The notes beneath the pieces were generated by a model that worked only from the letters and a program-made list of their open reading frames with translations, did not search any database and was not told the DNA's origin. Source: Tubiluchus corallicola (Eukaryota; Priapulida; Priapulimorpha; Priapulimorphida; Tubiluchidae). From it: a stretch of DNA of 64,000 nt. Shown here piece after piece: positions 57,330 to 64,000 of the stretch. How positions within the stretch are numbered: position 1 is the stretch's first letter; every line of letters begins with the position of its first letter. The stretch spans positions 1 to 64,000 of the forward strand of contig JAQGDQ010000990.1 in NCBI GenBank assembly GCA_030141605.1, given 5' to 3'. The translations under genes were made by a program, and so were the position numbers.

Positions 57330-57665
57330 ATTCATCAAACATTCAACTAACTAAGTATGACATTTTACAGATCATCAAATATTCAGCTAACTAGTTATGA
57401 CTTTTTGTAAATCATCTGACATTCAGCTAACTAGTTATGACTTTTTACAGATCATGAAATATTCAGCTAACTAGTTATGACTTTTTACAGATCATCGGGC
57501 ATTCAGCTAACTATTTATGACTTTTAATAAATCATCAGACATTCAGCTAAGTAGTTATGACTTTTTACAGATCATCAGACAATCAGCTAACTATTTATGA
57601 CTTTTAATAAATCATCAGACATTCAGCTAACTAGTTATCATATTTTATAAATGTACAGACGTTCA
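57330..57665. repeat. 40-bp minisatellite
   Basis: Eight copies of ATTCAGCTAACTAGTTATGA followed by CTTTTTACAGATCATCAGAC. Confidence 0.92.
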
Positions 57666-58479
57666 GTTAACTAGTTATTACATTAAATCCTTAAAAAATT
57701 CAAATTTCATTATAATAAGTCAGAAAAATTTAACAATTACAATGATGAGTAATGTTTAAATTAACCTTGATTAATATATAGAAAGATGTATCATTATCGT
57801 ATCAGCAGTGCTTGATTTCATTCCACTGTATTTAACGCGGATCTAAATAATGAGATGAGGCTCTACAGGATTTCATTAAACAGAAAATCTGGCTTTAACA
57901 TCTAATTAATTACATTACAATTTTGTTTTCAGTCATCTCTCTATCATAGTTGATTGCTCACAAATCCCTCCTTACTAGCCCTTTTAAACCATGCTTAACT
58001 TGTTCAATTCTGATTCACTGTTTTGTTTTCTTTATAATCTTTTCATTTTTTTACTCGTTTTTTAACGAGCTTGGCTTTCAGAGTGATTTACGACACAATG
58101 GCAGGTTGTGAACAAGATTTAAAACCACAGTTATCTCCCTCAGACCCTCACCATTTAAAATAAGACCTATGAATTTTCTTCTAATGTATGGGCGCAGACA
58201 TAACTAAATGATTGCAAATTAGGTACTGTTCTATTCAGCAGAATAACAACTATACAATGATGTTGCTTGCTTAGGCATTTATAAGTGGTTAATTCGGATA
58301 AAATTTTAAAAAACGCCCACTTCAGGCATACTAACTTAGCTTATTGAGTAGCTTAGTCTGGCGTACACTTGCGTGATCGTAAAGGTAGCTACTGACGTAC
58401 ACTAGCGAAAAGGTAGAAAATACACTATTATGGTTAGATTGGATAAAGGAGATGTTCCAACATAACTGCATACAAAAGT

Positions 58480-58885
58480 ATCAAGATATTACGACGGCCT
58501 AGGCTGAGTCCCACCCATCTTTATTGTGGATTCATTATGATCGCTTGTAAAAGAATTGCAATACGCATCTACTTGTGGTGTATTAGTAGCTCTATTACCT
58601 AATACTTATGTGGTTACTGTTAATGAGCCGTTAAGCTGCGCAACTGCTTGTAGTTGTAGAACCTTTTACGTCATAATTGTACTTGTTATATGGCACTTAT
58701 ATAAAAGTGGAGTCAGTAGCTGCTTGTGACGGGTTATAAAATACGCGCTTTATATGAATATGAAAGGATACGTATTTTCGAGGAGAGTGAGAATATAATT
58801 TAACATTGACCCCCATTAAATCTGGGCGCCCCCCAAAATTTGGCACCTTGAGCTACAGCCTAGTTAGCCTGTTGGCAAGAACGTC
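58480..58885 (+). repeat. Dispersed repeat R4, copy 2
   Basis: Matches 28470-28885 (CTACTTGTGGTGTATTAG, GCTGCGCAACTGCTTGTAG, GAGCTACAGCCTAGTTAG). Confidence 0.65.
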
Positions 58886-59683
58886 CTTTGTCTGCATGGT
58901 AACACTAAAGAGAACCTAAAACAATCATTTAAGCGCCTCGAAACGTGTACAAAAAGTGTACAAAAATGTAGGTGTATAATGCTTAATTCTCTCGTATTTC
59001 CCTTTTGCTAAAGCAAGTGAAGAAGAGAAGTCTGTTTTGTAACAGTTTAGCATAAAAAAATTAGATTTTTGTACAACAACACAAGATGGTTTTATTTGAA
59101 GTGAGACATAATAAACTTATAAACCGTTAGCTAGTGTTTTGTGAAGTAGGGGATTCTGCATGTCTGGATCCAGCAGCGCTTAGATGATGCGGATGCTGAA
59201 GACCGATTGGAATTCATCTCATCGCCCATTCATCTCATCTGCTAACCATCATCTTAAGGATTTTTTGGCTTCCTGCAGAAGTCCAGCACACAGTGGCATT
59301 GCCTATTCAACGTTGAAATTGTGACATGACCTGAAGACTGGAGCCTGGTTGCTCGTTATCAAGAATATTCCTCTATAAGCATGAGTAATTGAATGAGCTG
59401 AGCTGTTTCAGCTGGTTCAGATGTATATACATCATCCTCGTATAAGTAAACAACATGAGTATCAGAAAGAAACCTCTAAGAGTAAATCCAGGTAGTCATG
59501 ACCCAGTCACATAGTGTCTGCGCATATTCAAGTATTATAAATAGAAACTTTTAATTTAGTTAACCTAGGTATCAGTCATGCCATTCATTCATTCATTCTT
59601 TCAAAAAACAAAAAATCTAGTTTTGAGTCCCAGCGGAGGGCAATTTTTTTAATTTGCTATTTTACTCACAGTTATAAACTTCT

Positions 59684-60047
59684 TTGATTGTGCAAGATTA
59701 TTTTGTTATTTATTATTTTGTGCAACTAAAAACTTACTACACCATACTGGATACTGATGATTACTGGGATGGAGACGAGCGATATTTCAACACATCTCGT
59801 CTGGCTGCAAATATGGCGCCAGTTGAAGAAACATCACACAAAATCATCATCTCTGGAGGACCTCACATGGTACTGTCTGTCCTCCAATGCCTCTTCACCA
59901 TGGGTTATCCCAGCGACCGCATTTGGCGCGGAACAGATTCGTACCGTCTATAGCGAAAGCAAAACTTTCGGGACACACTTTGGATTGAAAAGGAGACAGA
60001 GGATGGACGACCCGGAAATATCCTGTGGATATCAGTTGGCTAGATAG
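59684..60047 (+). other. Open, compositionally coding-like stretch, unassigned
   Basis: GC is clearly higher than the surroundings, and two overlapping plus-strand frames of 89 and 96 codons stay open (for example SHKIIISGGPHMVLSVLQCL). I recognise no domain. It could be a gene fragment, a transposon piece or chance. Confidence 0.25.
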
Positions 60048-60049
60048 TT

Positions 60050-60730
60050 TATAGGCCTTCAGTATTAACACTTAACAGAGCTAACGACTACTTCAATGTA
60101 AATTACAAGTTTAGGCTAATTATGTTAGTGTAGAGTTAGTGTAGAGCTAAAAACAGTTATGTCTAGTGTAGAGTTATTAATTTGGAATGTAGGCCATAAA
60201 CTTTATCTTTAGTTACTATCCTTCCAAAGAAGAGCTGTCCTTGAATAAAAGGAGAAATAGAAACATAACTTTTATGTTATAACTACATCGTATCATTTTT
60301 GGCTTCTACTGTTCTATGTTTAAAGTAAATTAAAAAAGTATTTCACCAAGAAAGAGCAATTTTACCACTTACTACGACATTAATCACAGTCTGTTTTATA
60401 CCAAGCTAAAATATTCAATTAACTATTAATCAATGATTTAAGCGCAATTCCTTTGTTGGGCAATGCCAATATATAAGTGAAGTATTCAGTTCCATTTGTG
60501 AATCATTCCATAAGTGTAATATGAGTTCCTAACAACATTTTGGCTTAACCGCTAGACTTGTACTTTTGATTTCCTTATTATAATTAGGACAAACTGCACA
60601 ATCAATGAAAACTTTCTGAAAACTTTTACGTGTTGTGTTATTTCACTGGTTACTGTAAAACCTGGTTACCAGACTGATCGAACCAAGCAAGTCTTTTGAG
60701 CCTTGGACTCTCGGATAAGAAAACACCTCT
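60050..60730. other. Gene-free AT-rich stretch
   Basis: Short TGTAGAGTTA repeats at about 60131-60175; otherwise nothing recognised. Confidence 0.4.
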
Positions 60731-60731
60731 T

Positions 60732-60892
60732 CAATGGTGGTAACGACAGTGAAACATGTCGATAACGACTGTTACTATGACCGCAGCTGCAGCAACAGAT
60801 AAACAAAAAATGGTGAAGAAAATGATGATCCTATTTAGGGCGCCAGTAGTTTTCATTTGTAGTCCTGTAGGTTCCACGGGCCACGACTTCTG
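60732..60892 (-). CDS. Candidate GABBR-like TM1 exon
   Basis: On the minus strand, after a TTGCGCAG acceptor, the frame reads KSWPVEPTGLQMKT, then GALNRIIIFFTIFCLSVAAA and AVIVTVVIDMFHCRYHH. A Trp/Pro segment followed by one hydrophobic helix is how class C receptors enter TM1. It is upstream of and on the same strand as the TM6-7 exon. No strong donor follows before a TGA, so the 3' border is unresolved. Confidence 0.3.
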
Positions 60893-61239
60893 CGCAATGA
60901 TAAACATTTTCCAACAGTCACAAATTCCAAACTATTTCGTTAAACGTAAAATTCAACTTAATATTTTCATACATTTTAAATATTCTCAAAAATTTAATTT
61001 AATTTTAATTTTATTTTATTTTTCATATTTTTAAATTTTTCAAATTGATAATGCGAATTAATCAATGTATAAAAACGGTTTTTTGGTCTAGTCAGTAAAA
61101 GGAAATGAGAAAATGCAGAACTTTACAGTTTGACTTCTGCTAATAATTATAATTATTTCAATACAAAGCAAAATGGATCTCAAACGGTTTTTTGGTTGAC
61201 ATTTGTATAGTATGGTAATTCTTATTTGGTAGCTGTTTA

Positions 61240-61385
61240 ACCTGTCCTATGTCTGGCGTTTTTGACTGATAGATCTTCGTCTGCGGTGGTCCTTTGACCG
61301 GTTATCCTTTGTCTGGTAGTCCATTGACCTGTGGTTCTTTGATCTTTGGTCCGTTGACCGGTGGTTTGATCCTTTTACCTTGACT
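61240..61385. repeat. Degenerate short tandem repeat
   Basis: Repeated TGGT.CTTTGACC.GTGGT-like motif (CCTTTGACCGG, CCATTGACCTG, CCGTTGACCGG) at about 24-bp spacing. Confidence 0.6.
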
Positions 61386-61389
61386 AAAA

Positions 61390-63100
61390 TTTAATGAAGC
61401 TGTTTGATTGTAGTACAAACATGGAAGTGGTATTACCTACTTGTGCATGGAGTAGTTAACACCACATTCATGTTTGTAGTGCAACTAAACATTTAATTCT
61501 ACTAAACACTGTTTGAGACGATTTCAATTAGGAAATTATCGATTCTCTTTATGTCGCGTATGAAAATGGAACTAATAGTAAACAATAAACACGTGGACGT
61601 AATTATTGAGGTCATTTAACAAACATCTGACCAATAAATATATTTCAGTGGTTGATAAATGTCACAGGCTTATAAAGCCAAAATAAAGTAAAATATACAG
61701 ATAACATGTAATAAATGTTCCTTCAAAAGCGTTATTAAGCATAGGTATATTAAAGAATATCCTACTGTTTTTAAAAATTGAAAATCATGTATTTTTTAAC
61801 GTTTTAAAGCAGATTATTCCGCGTTATATAGAACCATAACAACAAATATAAATCATAGCAAGAAGTCAAGTTGTTTTGAAATCGAGCACAGGTAAAAATG
61901 ACAGCTAAAAAGACACAAAATGTCACAAATTGAAAAGTAGGAAAAAAATAGCATATGTTATTTCGGTGCAACTAATTTCTGTAATAAAACTGAAATGTGC
62001 TCAGTAAGAAGTAGATCTCTACTAAGGAAAAAATTCTAAACATGTTCGTCTGATTCTTTTGATAACGAAACATAAAACAAAGATACAAAAATATAATTGT
62101 ATAAATATTTTTTAGGCTAGCAAAAGACTCACAAAATATTTTGTCCATTAAATAGAATTATAATCAATTTATAATCAGTTATAATCAAGCAACACAAGAG
62201 CATCCCACATACTGTTTATCTACCTTTATTTAACGATTTGGCGATGATAATAGACCAACAAATATAAGTCCGATTTCCTAAAAACTCAAATCAAAATCTG
62301 TAAAGTATTCAAAATGCTTATTAAATTGCTACATTTTTGATAAAATTTAGTAGTTTGCTCATCATATCGGATTAAGTCTTTTATTCTTTACTTAAGAGCT
62401 ACACTGAAGTCACGGGCCACTTATAATAGCTATGTAGTACAGCGTCTCATTTCATCTAATAACAATAAAACTACTGCTAAGTATTATGATAATATAGTGT
62501 TTTTAGTAAATGCAAATACGTTGGAGATACTATAAGGAAGCATAACATTATATTACATGAATAAAACCGGCAATGCAGTCAACTTTATTTGTAATTTGTT
62601 TAATCCATAATGCAAAGCATTTCTTTTTTATTTGAAGCAATCAATCATCTAACAACTAATCACTTACTCAGAAAATTAGCCTCGGATTCAGATGGTACTA
62701 CCATATTTTTTTAATCAGTTTACCAGAATCTGAGCTGAATCGGTACAAAAAAGTTCCACCGATTCTTAACCAGAAAGCAGTTTTTATTGTATGTTATCAA
62801 CATTAACTGTATAGCAATGACAGGCCTGGCCGCATAGTTGATTTCATCGTGCCCATAAACTTAACGCTGCTTGTTTTTATGGGTTGCGACAACAATACCT
62901 GGGTCTCATTTTGATACATAACCTGAAGCTTTAACGAGTAGTTCGTTTTTAGAGATACAACGTCCTTCTATTCAGTTCTGCATGGTAAAAATTAGACTCA
63001 AAGTCCAGAGTTCATTGGCCCAAAAAATTTATTAATTTACTGATATCAAAACTGCAAACTAACTATGTAATTTACTGGAAGAAAAATGTCTCCAAAGAAA
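61390..63100. other. Gene-free AT-rich stretch
   Basis: Contains only the 110-bp inverted LTR-like fragment at 62342-62448. No exons or RNA genes recognised. Confidence 0.45.
62342..62448 (-). repeat. Inverted relative of the LTR-like element terminus
   Basis: GCTCATCATATCGGATTAAG, TTTATTCTTTACTTAAG and GTAGTACAGCGTCTCA are the reverse complement of 49200-49310. Only about 110 bp aligns. Confidence 0.6.
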
Positions 63101-63560
63101 CTGGTAAAAACATTAACAAAAATAATAAGTTACGAACTTATTCCAATTTTAAAAACAAGTTCATAGAAGAAAAATACTTATTGCAAAATCCCGTTAAAAG
63201 AGCAAATTCTTTCAAAGTTGCGTATTAGCTCACAAAAGCTCCTTATTGGAAAAACCGACACACCAAACCCTAAATCCCCCTTAACAACAGATTATGCCAT
63301 TTTTGTAAAGATAAAAAATTGATGACGAGAAGCATTTAATTCTTGAATGTAACTATTATAATGATTTAAGACATAGCCTGTTTTCTCATGTCAATTTTCC
63401 CAAACTTTATCAATCTTGCGGTACAGGAAAAATTTATATTTCTGATGAATGGAAATGAAATTGTGAACTTGCAATTTTAATTTCAAACTATATTACGGAC
63501 TGTTTTAAAAGCAGAAAATAATATCTTAGTGCCATAAAATTATATTCAATTTATAGCAAA
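63100..63560 (+). mobile_element. Decayed LINE C-terminal region
   Basis: Across shifting frames it reads KAPYW/RLCHFCKDKK, then DDEKHLILECNYYNDLRHSL, then SDEWK and YITDCFKSRK. This is the C..C / DE.HLI..C..Y..LR pattern of LINE pol C-termini. Several frameshifts and stops. Confidence 0.5.
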
Positions 63561-64000
63561 AGCACATTATTGTAATTATATTATTTTTGTAAACGTGAAA
63601 ATATTATTTACTGTTTAACTTATGACGGTTATACCCAAGTGTTGGGATGCATTGTGTGACGTATGATTTTTTTATGTACATTGTATTGTATATTGTTTTG
63701 TGTCGTTCGTCAGTAACTTAAACTATTATTAGTAGGTTTATTGGCACGCAAAAAACAAAATTCCTAAACGATAAACAAATCTATAATGGTTTTCATAGTT
63801 TTTTTAGGCACACGATTATATGTGCACAGCATTCATAATTCAGCCAGGTATGCTGCTGCTGTAGAGTTAGCCCACGAACTTTGATAAATTTGATTATTTA
63901 AGCGCTCACTAATTATTATTATTTATCTACTTATATCGCTCATATCATCTAAGCGAATTAACGATTAAGTAATTATTAAGTAAATGAACGTCAGTGACCC

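Overview
This is animal nuclear DNA, AT-rich and dense in transposable elements. Exons are split by GT..AG introns, and the three recognisable host genes (a TTLL4-like tubulin glutamylase, a DEG/ENaC channel and a GABA-B-type receptor) are metazoan families. The element mix (non-autonomous Helitrons, hAT and TA-target TIR elements, several LINE fragments, a Ty3/gypsy element, SINE-like tRNA heads, many minisatellites) fits an invertebrate. The phylum cannot be fixed from the sequence alone.

Region 1 (about 1-21.2 kb, + strand): the last 12 exons of a TTLL4-like gene, with matching splice phases throughout, ending at a TGA at 20561-20563. The 5' part lies outside the window. Its introns hold most of the striking structure: a LINE 3' end with 18-bp target duplications, a TA-flanked MITE, minisatellites with 21, about 35, 42 and 41 bp units, a tRNA-headed SINE, and in the 7-kb intron 8716-15686 a nearly symmetrical cluster of Helitron-like elements. 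Some of these elements contain about 1 kb of a CCACACC-type satellite, and the two arms mirror each other around about 13.28 kb.

Region 2 (21.2-38.8 kb): no convincing intact gene. It holds a 775-bp hAT-type element with an 8-bp TSD, fold-back MITEs, two duplicated repeat blocks, LINE remnants on both strands, a remnant THAP-like coding pair downstream of a GC-rich promoter-like patch, and long microsatellites.

Region 3 (38.8-47.0 kb): a nearly full-length Ty3/gypsy LTR retrotransposon (LTRs 38804-39156 and 46471-46821) with gag, protease, RT, RNase H and integrase. It is broken by a gag frame change and two in-frame TAG codons in pol. The right LTR is followed by a second leader plus the start of gag, cut off at about 47.0 kb, so this is the remains of a tandem pair sharing an LTR.

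Region 4 (47-64 kb): the terminal exon of a DEG/ENaC channel (+, 48100-48288), a solo-LTR-like 1,025-bp insertion inside a 25-bp minisatellite, the three terminal exons of a GABA-B-type receptor on the minus strand (54384 to 51878), a possible TM1 exon of the same gene at about 60.8 kb, and an AT-rich remainder with tandem repeats and LINE debris.

The host genes are not functionally linked in any way the sequence shows. What dominates the window is how the mobile elements nest and fold back on each other.
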